Positions 1-5,184 of a stretch of DNA of 5,184 nucleotides are shown in pieces. Location: the NCBI GenBank assembly GCA_002401225.1, contig NVSM01000027.1, positions 18,018 to 23,201 on the forward strand. The letters are read 5' to 3'. A program made the position numbers and the translations under genes. The notes under the pieces are model-generated. The model made no database searches. It worked only from the letters and a program-made list of their open reading frames with translations, and was not told the origin of the DNA. Position 1 is the stretch's first letter. Each line of letters starts with the position of its first letter. The stretch is from a bacterium. GTDB taxonomy: Bacteria > Planctomycetota > Phycisphaerae > Phycisphaerales > UBA1924.

Positions 1-732
1 ATAGGTACAGCGGAGTCGGGTATGGAAATCAACCCACACGCCATCATCAACTTCCCAAGGCGTGACTTCGATCGTTCCGCCCGCGCGCGAGCAGATACAC
101 TCGCTACATGTATCCCCTCCAGAACGCAAACAATCCAACGATTGTTTCGTGGCCGGGTTCATTCCAACATTTACCCCCGCAGTGCCACTGACCATCAAGT
201 CGCTCATGCCTGGAGCAATCGGATATCCAATATCTGCCAAAAGATCAATCATCACGGAAGGATCAGAAAGCGAACCCGCAGCTTCGGTCAATGGATCGCC
301 TTCAATAAACCCTTTGACGACCAATCCGTCAATCCCACCATCAACATCAAGGTTTGTAGCGGTGTCTGCTGCGATCGATTCGCGATAGTTCAATATGTCG
401 ATCGAATCATCACTCGCACCATCCAAGAGCAAGTTATCAATTTTTTCAAAGATCGCTACAGGTTCAAACGCCCAGACATTCCATTCTTCGCCGGGCAATG
501 CTTCAAACCAAAGCCTACGGATATTGCCAACCTCAACATCGATGCGTGGGATAGCCCAAAATCCCATCACGCTGTCAGCAGTGTCTTTGATTTCAACCAA
601 ATCCCATTGCCCATACGAATGAATCTTTGAGACCGGGTCGGTTGCCTGGGCATGGGCAATATTCCCACTCCCAAAGGCCAGCCCTAAAAAAAACAATCCA
701 GTTATGGACAAGGTGCGCAGTTTGTTAATCAT
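1..732 (-). CDS. exported protein of unknown function, N-terminal 244 residues (truncated by window edge)
   Basis: The frame stays open from an ATG at 732 to base 1, so the C-terminus is missing. I chose the ATG at 732 because AAGGAGA at 741-747 lies 8 nt upstream; the ATG at 738 would leave only 2 nt. Residues 1-30 form a signal peptide: MINKLR, a hydrophobic core (about 9-22), then AHAQA, with cleavage probably after AHA or AQA. The mature part has a tryptophan-rich segment (about 60-87), then a degenerate Ca-loop-like stretch, NLDVDGGID, at 127-135 that resembles a dockerin or EF-hand loop but has valine at position 12. Residues 189-197, VGMNPATKQ, exactly match the beta-arm tip of the HU protein encoded upstream. 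A cysteine cluster follows (C201, C209, C212, C214, then C242), suggesting disulfides or metal binding. The product is inferred to be periplasmic, surface or secreted. I do not recognise the family and cannot assign a function. Confidence 0.8.
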   Translation of the reverse strand, partial: MINKLRTLSITGLFFLGLAFGSGNIAHAQATDPVSKIHSYGQWDLVEIKDTADSVMGFWAIPRIDVEVGNIRRLWFEALPGEEWNVWAFEPVAIFEKIDNLLLDGASDDSIDILNYRESIAADTATNLDVDGGIDGLVVKGFIEGDPLTEAAGSLSDPSVMIDLLADIGYPIAPGMSDLMVSGTAGVNVGMNPATKQSLDCLRSGGDTCSECICSRAGGTIEVTPWEVDDGVWVDFHTRLRCTY

Positions 733-740
733 GATCATCG

Positions 741-747
741 TCTCCTT
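741..747 (-). promoter_or_regulatory. Shine-Dalgarno site of the exported-protein gene
   Basis: On the minus strand this reads AAGGAGA, 8 nt before the ATG at 732 and only 2 nt before the ATG at 738. The spacing favours the inner ATG as the start. Confidence 0.7.
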
Positions 748-769
748 TTTATCAGCATCATCGCCAGCG

Positions 770-799
770 ATACACTCTCACAATTTTTCTCTTTGTCAA
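770..799 (-). promoter_or_regulatory. probable sigma70-type promoter of the exported-protein gene
   Basis: On the minus strand a perfect -35 hexamer TTGACA (794-799) is followed after 18 nt by GTGTAT (770-775), a weak -10. Transcription would start around 763, about 30 nt before the ATG. The -35 is seen directly, and its position between the HU terminator and the gene fits. The -10 assignment is uncertain; a TGTATC reading with 19-nt spacing is an alternative. Confidence 0.5.
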
Positions 800-830
800 G
801 AACGATCTCTTCTATACGCGCCAGAATTCA

Positions 831-865
831 AAAAGAAACAAAGACCAGCATGTCGCTGGTCTTTG
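831..865 (-). terminator. intrinsic terminator downstream of the HU gene
   Basis: The arms CAAAGACCAGC (839-849) and GCTGGTCTTTG (855-865) pair perfectly over 11 bp around a 5-nt loop. On the minus strand the hairpin is followed by TTTCTTTTTG, a U-rich tail interrupted by one C. It lies about 77 bp beyond the HU stop codon and upstream of the exported gene's promoter, so it separates the two units. The plus-strand side has no T tract. Confidence 0.75.
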
Positions 866-879
866 AAGAGTTAGAAGAG

Positions 880-910
880 GCACAATAATGGGTCATATTG
901 TGCGTTTTTT
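880..910 (+). terminator. possible plus-strand terminator hairpin (AT-rich)
   Basis: GCACAATA (880-887) and TATTGTGC (896-903) form an 8-bp stem with an 8-nt loop. On the plus strand a G and six Ts (905-910) follow, which is the shape of an intrinsic terminator. No plus-strand gene lies to its left, so its role would be to block antisense transcription into HU, or it may be incidental. The stem is weak. Confidence 0.3.
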
Positions 911-924
911 GCACAGATTTCAAG

Positions 925-940
925 TGAGGTGTTTACCTCA
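925..940. repeat. short inverted repeat just past the HU stop codon
   Basis: TGAGGT (925-930) and ACCTCA (935-940) pair perfectly over 6 bp around a 4-nt loop, starting one base beyond the HU stop codon. No T tract follows on either strand, so it is not a complete terminator. It could protect the 3' end of the HU mRNA, or be chance. Confidence 0.35.
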
Positions 941-941
941 G

Positions 942-1238
942 TTAGGAAACAAGTTGCGCCGCTTGCTCATGGAGTTCATCCTTGAGGTGCTGCGAAGGCT
1001 TGAACGAACAAGTCGTGCTTTCCTTAATCTGGATCGGTTGTTTGGTCGCGGGGTTCATCCCAACACGAGCAGCGCGGTGCTTCTTGGTAAAAGTACCAAA
1101 CCCGCTGATCGCGACTTTATCTTCGGATTTGAGCCCGTCAGAAATGGCATTGATCACTGCTTCGATCATTTTTCCAGCTTCAGATTTTGAACTTTCAAGT
1201 TCTGAAGCAACGGCTTCGATCAGGTCGGATTTGTTCAT
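942..1238 (-). CDS. hup: HU/IHF-family DNA-binding (nucleoid-associated) protein, 98 aa
   Basis: This is a histone-like protein that acts as a dimer, bending and compacting DNA in the nucleoid. The length (98) is close to the usual 90-95 residues. The N-terminus, MNKSDLIEAVA, matches the HU helical dimerisation region (about 1-40). The core VAISGFGTF (42-50) matches the family signature. The beta-arm follows with RAARVGMNPATKQPIQI (55-71), including the tip proline P63 that intercalates into DNA in HU and IHF. FKPSQHLKD (79-87) corresponds to the usual FKPGKxLK segment. Variations are Lys in place of the Gly in the common NPxTG motif, and Ser-Gln in place of Gly-Lys after FKP. The ATG has GGAGG (1246-1250) 7 nt upstream. 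The gene appears to be monocistronic, with hairpins and a terminator downstream. HU is more likely than IHF, but the sequence alone does not settle it. Confidence 0.96.
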   Translation of the reverse strand: MNKSDLIEAVASELESSKSEAGKMIEAVINAISDGLKSEDKVAISGFGTFTKKHRAARVGMNPATKQPIQIKESTTCSFKPSQHLKDELHEQAAQLVS

Positions 1239-1273
1239 TGGTAAGCCTCCGTGCTTAATAAGAAATGCTGCGA

Positions 1274-1290
1274 TGCACAGTCATTGTGCA
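1274..1290. promoter_or_regulatory. perfect dyad upstream of HU, candidate operator
   Basis: TGCACA (1274-1279) and TGTGCA (1285-1290) are perfect inverted repeats with a 5-nt spacer, 36 bp upstream of the HU ATG. A possible HU promoter on the minus strand (TTGTTT at 1306-1311, 17-nt spacer, CACAAT at 1283-1288) would place the dyad over the -10 and start site, where a repressor could act. The promoter match is weak (3/6 and 4/6), so both the operator and promoter readings are tentative. The rest of 1239-1469 holds the HU 5' leader and no convincing promoter for the plus-strand dehydrogenase. Confidence 0.35.
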
Positions 1291-1469
1291 AATCACGCCG
1301 ATTCGAAACAACGAACTCATCCCCGGCGACTCAACATCCATCGGCCTACTCTGGCCAATTCCTCCAGTTTCCACAAAGAATACAGATCTTATCCAGATTC
1401 CATCCACCTTCAGACCCCCGATTCGTGGATCGTCAGCCGCCCAAGAACATCACGATCTATCATTCTCCC

Positions 1470-2438
1470 GTGACCAATCCAACCAATCTTCATCCCAAAC
1501 CTGTTGTTGTCCTTGGCGAACCCATCGCCCAAGCCCCTCAACAATGGCTTGCCCAACGAGTGCATCTCGTAGTGCCAAACTCGAATGCACGCGCCGATCT
1601 TTTGGAACAACTCGCTGATGCGCAAGCATTGATCGTCCGAACCTACTCCATTGTTGATCAAGAACTTCTCGATGCAGCACCCAACCTCAAAGTTATCGCC
1701 CGCGCGGGTGTTGGGCTCGACAATATCGATCTCCCCGCATGCAAAGCGAGACAGATCGTTGTGGTGCATACGCCGATCGCCAACACCCAAGCGGTCGTTG
1801 AATATGTCACACAGATGATGCTCCGTGCGATCCGATCAATCCACACGCTCGATAAACCAGTCTCATCATCAGCCTGGCACACAGCGCGCCAAGATGCGAT
1901 CTCCCCCGCAACCTGCGTCGATCAACAACTCGGAATCGTTGGCTTTGGAAAAATCGGATCATCGCTCGCACGCGTTGCATGCGCTCTGGGCATGCGCGTG
2001 GTGTATACCGATCTCCGTGAGATTCCCGAAGGCGAACGGCTCGGCTGCACGCCAATGCCAATCGAAGAACTCGCACGCACAAGCGATGTCATCTCCATCC
2101 ATGTTGATGGCCGACCAGGAAACCATCAACTGCTCGCCTCATCATTCTTCAATCAACTCAAAGACACCGCGATCCTCCTCAACACCTCCAGAGGCTTTGT
2201 GATCGATCATGCTGCTGCGATCGCATTCGCACGCACCAATCCAAACGCTCAACTCATCATCGATGTCCACGACCCAGAACCGATCGCGATAAATTCCGAG
2301 ATATGCACACTCGACAACATCACCATCACCCCCCACATTGCATCAGCAACGAGCGATGCCAAAGAACAAATGAGCTGGGTTGTGCGCGATCTTGTGCGGG
2401 TGCTTGAGGGGAAAGATCCAATGTTCGTTGCTCAATAG
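1470..2438 (+). CDS. NAD-dependent D-2-hydroxyacid dehydrogenase, phosphoglycerate dehydrogenase type, 322 aa
   Basis: The product belongs to the family that oxidises a D-2-hydroxyacid to the 2-ketoacid with NAD; cytosolic. Residues are numbered from GTG 1470. RAGVGLDNID (78-87) is the phosphoglycerate-dehydrogenase-like signature in the substrate domain. The Rossmann motif GFGKIG (158-163) is followed by an acidic residue, D181 (VYTD), typical of NAD rather than NADP preference. The catalytic triad is R241 (NTSRG), E270 (DPEP) and H289 (TPHIASAT), very close to its position in E. coli SerA. The protein ends soon after, so the C-terminal ACT regulatory domain of long SerA enzymes is absent. 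It could make 3-phosphohydroxypyruvate for serine synthesis or act on another hydroxyacid; the substrate is not decided. I chose the GTG because it gives the family's normal length. The frame is open back to an ATG at 1251, but that 73-residue extension overlaps the HU leader and resembles no domain. No Shine-Dalgarno precedes the GTG. Confidence 0.9.
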   Translation: MTNPTNLHPKPVVVLGEPIAQAPQQWLAQRVHLVVPNSNARADLLEQLADAQALIVRTYSIVDQELLDAAPNLKVIARAGVGLDNIDLPACKARQIVVVHTPIANTQAVVEYVTQMMLRAIRSIHTLDKPVSSSAWHTARQDAISPATCVDQQLGIVGFGKIGSSLARVACALGMRVVYTDLREIPEGERLGCTPMPIEELARTSDVISIHVDGRPGNHQLLASSFFNQLKDTAILLNTSRGFVIDHAAAIAFARTNPNAQLIIDVHDPEPIAINSEICTLDNITITPHIASATSDAKEQMSWVVRDLVRVLEGKDPMFVAQ

Positions 2439-2444
2439 CGAACA
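2422..2444. repeat. hairpin spanning the convergent stop region
   Basis: TGTTCG (2422-2427) pairs with CGAACA (2439-2444), and the plus-strand RNA can extend this to nine pairs using two G-U wobbles, with loop CTCAA. It covers the dehydrogenase stop codon and nearly all of the 10-bp gap before the comEC stop codon. There is no T tract on either side, so it is not a classic intrinsic terminator, yet it is the only candidate for ending these convergent transcripts. Confidence 0.35.
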
Positions 2445-2448
2445 AAAT

Positions 2449-5034
2449 CTATTCCCAAGCCCAGCCATGCGTGATTTGGCCAGCATGATCAATCTCAACC
2501 CACGCCCCGCCGCGATCCGCGCTGGCATACCAAGATGTTGACCCACGAATCTCATCCCATCGCGCATGACCAAGTCGGCTCGGCCCGGTCGATTGAAGCA
2601 CAACTACAGGTTCAAGCGAGTGTACAAACTCAAACGCACCCGCCTTCACGCTTCCATGGTGAGGCAGCTCAAGCACATCCGCTTTCAAACCGGGGTATGT
2701 GCGCACAATCGCATCCATCGCATCGCGCACAATATCGCCAGTGAATAAGGCAACTCGCTTTTCATTCCCCTCGACGAGAACGGTTGCTCGGATCACAACC
2801 GAGGTGTCGTTTTCACTCATGCCAGCAATCAAGCTTGGGTCGGGCCAAAGGCATTCGAGCGATGTCTCGCCGAGCATGATCGTTTGGCCGCGTGCCAGTT
2901 CCCCAATCGTGATGCCCATCGATTCAAGAACTGCTCGTGTTTCGATCCAACTCTGCGATGGATGTTCGATCAGCCTGCGAGATATCCAGATATGCTCGAG
3001 CCCAACGAGCGGGGCGAGTTTGATCAACCCATTAAAATGATCAATGTTATCATGCGTCACAATCGCGGTGCGGATTGTTGAGATTCCAACATGGCGAGCA
3101 ACCAGCGAGCTTGTCTTGCCGACGCGTCGATTGAGCGAGCCACAATCCCAGATCAAGCCTTCCCCGCCAGACTGAAGCATCAAACACGATCCATCTCCAA
3201 CATCAACCATATCGATCCGAAATGCTGCGCGCTCATGCTTCGCCATCGGCTCGATAAACACAAACGCCGTCCACGCCAGCATCCCCACACATATCGCTTG
3301 GGTGAATCGCCGATCGATGCGTATTTGTTTGGTGATCAACATCGCAATCACAACACTCGCTGAGATAGTCCACATCGGACCAACTCTTACCAGCCTCACC
3401 GATGAACCGGGCAAACCATCCACCCATCCTACAAACGATCCAACAACGCTGGCGAGCGAATCGATCATCCAAATCGTGTGCATCGACAACTCGGGAGCAA
3501 CAACACCCAGCGCGATCTGCATATACCCAAACACCATCGTAATGACCACCATCGGGATCAACACCAATGACACAATGGGCGCGTATGGGCTGAGAATCCC
3601 CGCATGAAAGATAATCACAGGCATCGCAACGAGCCAGCATGCGATATTGATTTTGGCAACATTCACGATCGACCACATGATTCGTCCAGCCAAGCCGCTC
3701 GGGGTGCGCGTTCTCTTTTCATGTGCAAGTGTAAATGTCGCTCGGCTGAGCGTGGCGTGCTGATCGTTGTCTGAGAGTACAACCAACAACGCGGTAACCC
3801 CCATGCTGAGCTGGAACCCGAGCGAGAACACATCCATCGGGCGCCAAATCAAAAGCCCACATCCGACCCAGGCCAAGGTGGTCAATCGATCATACCGACG
3901 CCCGGCATGGCTAGAAATAAGCAACGCCATCACGATCACACCCGCCCGAACAATCGGAGGCCTCATTGGTACCACAAGCATCCCGGCAACCAATATACAA
4001 ACCATCGCGATCGTTTCAACGCGTGGATATTCCCCCACAAACCGGATCAGAAACACGCCCAGAAAAACAACCATCGCAAGATGAAATCCAGAAATCGCAA
4101 GCACATGCGCCACCCCGACCCGCTGGAACGATTCATATACTTCTTCAAACGATCGGTCACGCTGCCCGAGCAAAAACGCGCCAAGCATTGGGCGGTATGA
4201 TTCACGATGATCAAATGATTCAGTTCGCAAGCCAAGTCCGATCGCACGCATCGCGCGTGTTTCAAGCCCGCTCCGCCACCTGCTCAGCGTGCCCATCATC
4301 GCCGAGAGCGGGGCTTTGTGCTCAATCGGAATCATCAATGATTCACTGGTAAGTACAATCGAGCCAACCCGCCCAGATTGCGCCCCAAGAAGCGGCCAAT
4401 CTAAATCTCCAAAGTTTCGCCGATCACGCGTAGGCAAAAACAGCCCCACAAGCTCAACACGATCCCCGCCAGCAAACATCGACCCATCAATAAACGACTC
4501 GGGCAGTATCAGCTTCACGATCCCAGACGCATCGACCCATGCTCCATCGCCAGACTGCTCGGTAAAGAACACGCTGTCAATGTTTAATCGTGTGTTCGTC
4601 TGTGTGGTCTTCCACATCGCGGGCTCGCCGGGCTGGAGCGCAGAGTATTGTGTGTTGATCGAGTCGATCAACACGCCTCGAACTCGGATCGGCACGCGAG
4701 ATTGTGTTGGATGATCAACTGTGTGACTTACCAACTTATCAAGCCGATCCATTGGTGTTTGGGTAAGCCGAAGTTGTGAGTATCCACACGCGAGCGCGAC
4801 TATCGCGAAGAATATGAGAAGCGATTTTGCATGTGATCGGAGAGGAATCGAAATGGCCATTAGTCCACTTGCAATCCCAAACGACAGCACAGCGTTTGGA
4901 GAAGGGGGCCTAGCCCCGAGCCATACTCCGAGCATGATCCCAAGCGCCATCGCAAGGAACACGCCCAAGGCTCGCCGACGAACAAACTGAATCAGATCAA
5001 CAGACACCACACTGTTGTACTCGGATTCGATCAT
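2449..5034 (-). CDS. comEC: ComEC/Rec2-family DNA internalisation channel, about 861 aa
   Basis: This inner-membrane protein carries single-stranded DNA into the cytoplasm during natural transformation. Residues are numbered from ATG 5034. The N-terminus has three membrane segments (about 21-39, 50-66, 71-86) and then a soluble region (about 100-240) matching the family's N-terminal DUF4131/OB-like domain. The polytopic competence domain spans about 285-550 and includes HVLAISGFHLAMV (310-322) and GFQLSMG (406-412), both typical of ComEC. The C-terminal metallo-beta-lactamase-like domain (about 605-848) has DVGDG (611-615), THDNIDH (660-666), TGD (765-767) and HHGS (792-795). Within THDNIDH, N663 stands where ComEC proteins usually have Asp and other lactamase-fold enzymes His. 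The length fits a three-domain ComEC, and no frameshift is seen. The frame is open to an ATG at 5070, but that start lies inside a terminator hairpin. ATG 5034 is preferred, although it lacks a Shine-Dalgarno and a GTG near 5010 is possible. No other competence gene is visible. Confidence 0.95.
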   Translation of the reverse strand: MIESEYNSVVSVDLIQFVRRRALGVFLAMALGIMLGVWLGARPPSPNAVLSFGIASGLMAISIPLRSHAKSLLIFFAIVALACGYSQLRLTQTPMDRLDKLVSHTVDHPTQSRVPIRVRGVLIDSINTQYSALQPGEPAMWKTTQTNTRLNIDSVFFTEQSGDGAWVDASGIVKLILPESFIDGSMFAGGDRVELVGLFLPTRDRRNFGDLDWPLLGAQSGRVGSIVLTSESLMIPIEHKAPLSAMMGTLSRWRSGLETRAMRAIGLGLRTESFDHRESYRPMLGAFLLGQRDRSFEEVYESFQRVGVAHVLAISGFHLAMVVFLGVFLIRFVGEYPRVETIAMVCILVAGMLVVPMRPPIVRAGVIVMALLISSHAGRRYDRLTTLAWVGCGLLIWRPMDVFSLGFQLSMGVTALLVVLSDNDQHATLSRATFTLAHEKRTRTPSGLAGRIMWSIVNVAKINIACWLVAMPVIIFHAGILSPYAPIVSLVLIPMVVITMVFGYMQIALGVVAPELSMHTIWMIDSLASVVGSFVGWVDGLPGSSVRLVRVGPMWTISASVVIAMLITKQIRIDRRFTQAICVGMLAWTAFVFIEPMAKHERAAFRIDMVDVGDGSCLMLQSGGEGLIWDCGSLNRRVGKTSSLVARHVGISTIRTAIVTHDNIDHFNGLIKLAPLVGLEHIWISRRLIEHPSQSWIETRAVLESMGITIGELARGQTIMLGETSLECLWPDPSLIAGMSENDTSVVIRATVLVEGNEKRVALFTGDIVRDAMDAIVRTYPGLKADVLELPHHGSVKAGAFEFVHSLEPVVVLQSTGPSRLGHARWDEIRGSTSWYASADRGGAWVEIDHAGQITHGWAWE
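4652..4674. repeat. perfect 23-bp palindrome inside comEC
   Basis: The arm GTGTTGATCGA (4652-4662) is exactly complementary to the arm at 4664-4674 around a single central G. It lies in the soluble N-terminal region of comEC, where the minus strand encodes VLIDSIN. Its position in coding sequence and the lack of a T tract make a terminator unlikely. A protein-binding site, a hairpin in the mRNA, or chance are the options. Confidence 0.6.
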
Positions 5035-5052
5035 TATTGCGAATGAATACAC

Positions 5053-5082
5053 AAAAAAACAACCCCGCATATGCAGGGTTGT
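5053..5082 (-). terminator. strong intrinsic terminator of the upstream (right-edge) gene
   Basis: On the minus strand ACAACCCTGC (5073-5082) pairs with GCGGGGTTGT (5059-5068) over 10 bp, including one U-G wobble, around loop ATAT. Seven Ts (5059 down to 5053) follow directly. It starts 33 bp after the stop codon of the right-edge gene and ends about 20 bp before the preferred comEC start. comEC therefore most likely has its own start signal, or is expressed only by read-through. Confidence 0.85.
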
Positions 5083-5115
5083 GACGGGGCAGTGAGTACT
5101 GCGATCGATCAGTGT

Positions 5116-5184
5116 TTAGTTAATAGTGCCCAAGACATCATCAAAATCGCTGGCGATATCGCCAACAATCGCTTTGCCATCTTC
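5116..5184 (-). CDS. C-terminal 22 residues of an unrecognised protein (truncated by window edge)
   Basis: From the right edge the minus strand reads EDGKAIVGDIASDFDDVLG, then TIN and a TAA stop at 5116-5118. The tail is acidic. A terminator follows 33 bp later, which supports this as the true end of a gene. It is too short to assign to a family. It shares orientation with comEC, but the terminator between them argues against an operon. Part of it (5151-5164) is a perfect 14-bp palindrome encoding GDIA, which is probably incidental. Confidence 0.65.
   Translation of the reverse strand, partial: EDGKAIVGDIASDFDDVLGTIN

Noticed and set aside
22..630. Long plus-strand open frame (202 codons)
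   Set aside because: It is antisense to the exported-protein gene, which has a signal peptide, RBS and promoter. The plus-strand translation has no recognisable domain.
760..771. 12-mer ATCGCCAGCGAT repeated as its complement at 5146-5157
   Set aside because: One or two shared 12-mers are expected by chance in about 5 kb on both strands, and flanking bases do not match.
1255..1341. 28-codon minus-strand frame just upstream of HU (ATG at 1341)
   Set aside because: It has no Shine-Dalgarno, spans the dyad and candidate promoter, and its composition is not protein-like. It could be a leader peptide, but nothing supports that.
1970..2000. Repeated GCATGCGC in the dehydrogenase
   Set aside because: It is short, explained by the codons for alanine, cysteine, methionine and arginine in the Rossmann region, and not tandem or symmetric in a meaningful way.
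3233..3676. 147-codon minus-strand frame within comEC
   Set aside because: It is a shadow in another frame of the membrane domain; the comEC frame is continuous and carries all family motifs.
5151..5164. 14-bp palindrome TGGCGATATCGCCA
   Set aside because: It lies in coding sequence, and a palindrome of this size is expected roughly once in a few windows by chance.
1..5184. Mobile element, CRISPR array, tRNA/rRNA, toxin-antitoxin or defence system
   Set aside because: No transposase, terminal repeats, spaced direct repeats, clover-leaf sequence or paired small genes were seen.

Overview
The window looks like an ordinary bacterial chromosome with four neighbouring transcription units and one partial gene at each edge. 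G+C is moderate (about half by eye, not counted). Two genes have clear Shine-Dalgarno sites and two do not. The secreted protein carries an imperfect Ca-loop-like segment. A planctomycete (Phycisphaerae-like) origin would fit, but this is an inference and nothing in the window proves it.

Layout, left to right. (1) Bases 1-732, minus strand: the N-terminal 244 codons of an unrecognised exported protein with a signal peptide, a good RBS and a TTGACA-type promoter. It runs off the left edge. (2) Bases 733-941: that gene's promoter plus three inverted repeats that lie downstream of the HU gene, the outermost with a U-rich tail. (3) Bases 942-1238, minus: a 98-residue HU/IHF-family nucleoid protein. 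(4) Bases 1239-1469: a divergent intergenic region with a small perfect dyad upstream of HU. (5) Bases 1470-2438, plus: a 322-residue NAD-dependent D-2-hydroxyacid dehydrogenase of the phosphoglycerate dehydrogenase type, without an ACT domain, probably starting at GTG. (6) Bases 2449-5034, minus: a full-length ComEC/Rec2 DNA-uptake channel, convergent with the dehydrogenase and only 10 bp from its stop codon. (7) Bases 5053-5082, minus: a strong intrinsic terminator. (8) Bases 5116-5184, minus: the last 22 codons of an unrecognised gene.

The genes do not form an obvious operon or pathway. HU (DNA compaction) and ComEC (DNA import) both handle DNA, but they are separate transcription units. 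The most unusual observation is that the exported protein contains a nine-residue stretch (VGMNPATKQ) identical to the DNA-binding beta-arm tip of the HU protein encoded next to it. All four DNA differences between the two copies fall in third codon positions. The second is a perfect 23-bp palindrome inside the comEC coding region. I did not see a new defence system, CRISPR array, tRNA, rRNA or insertion sequence.
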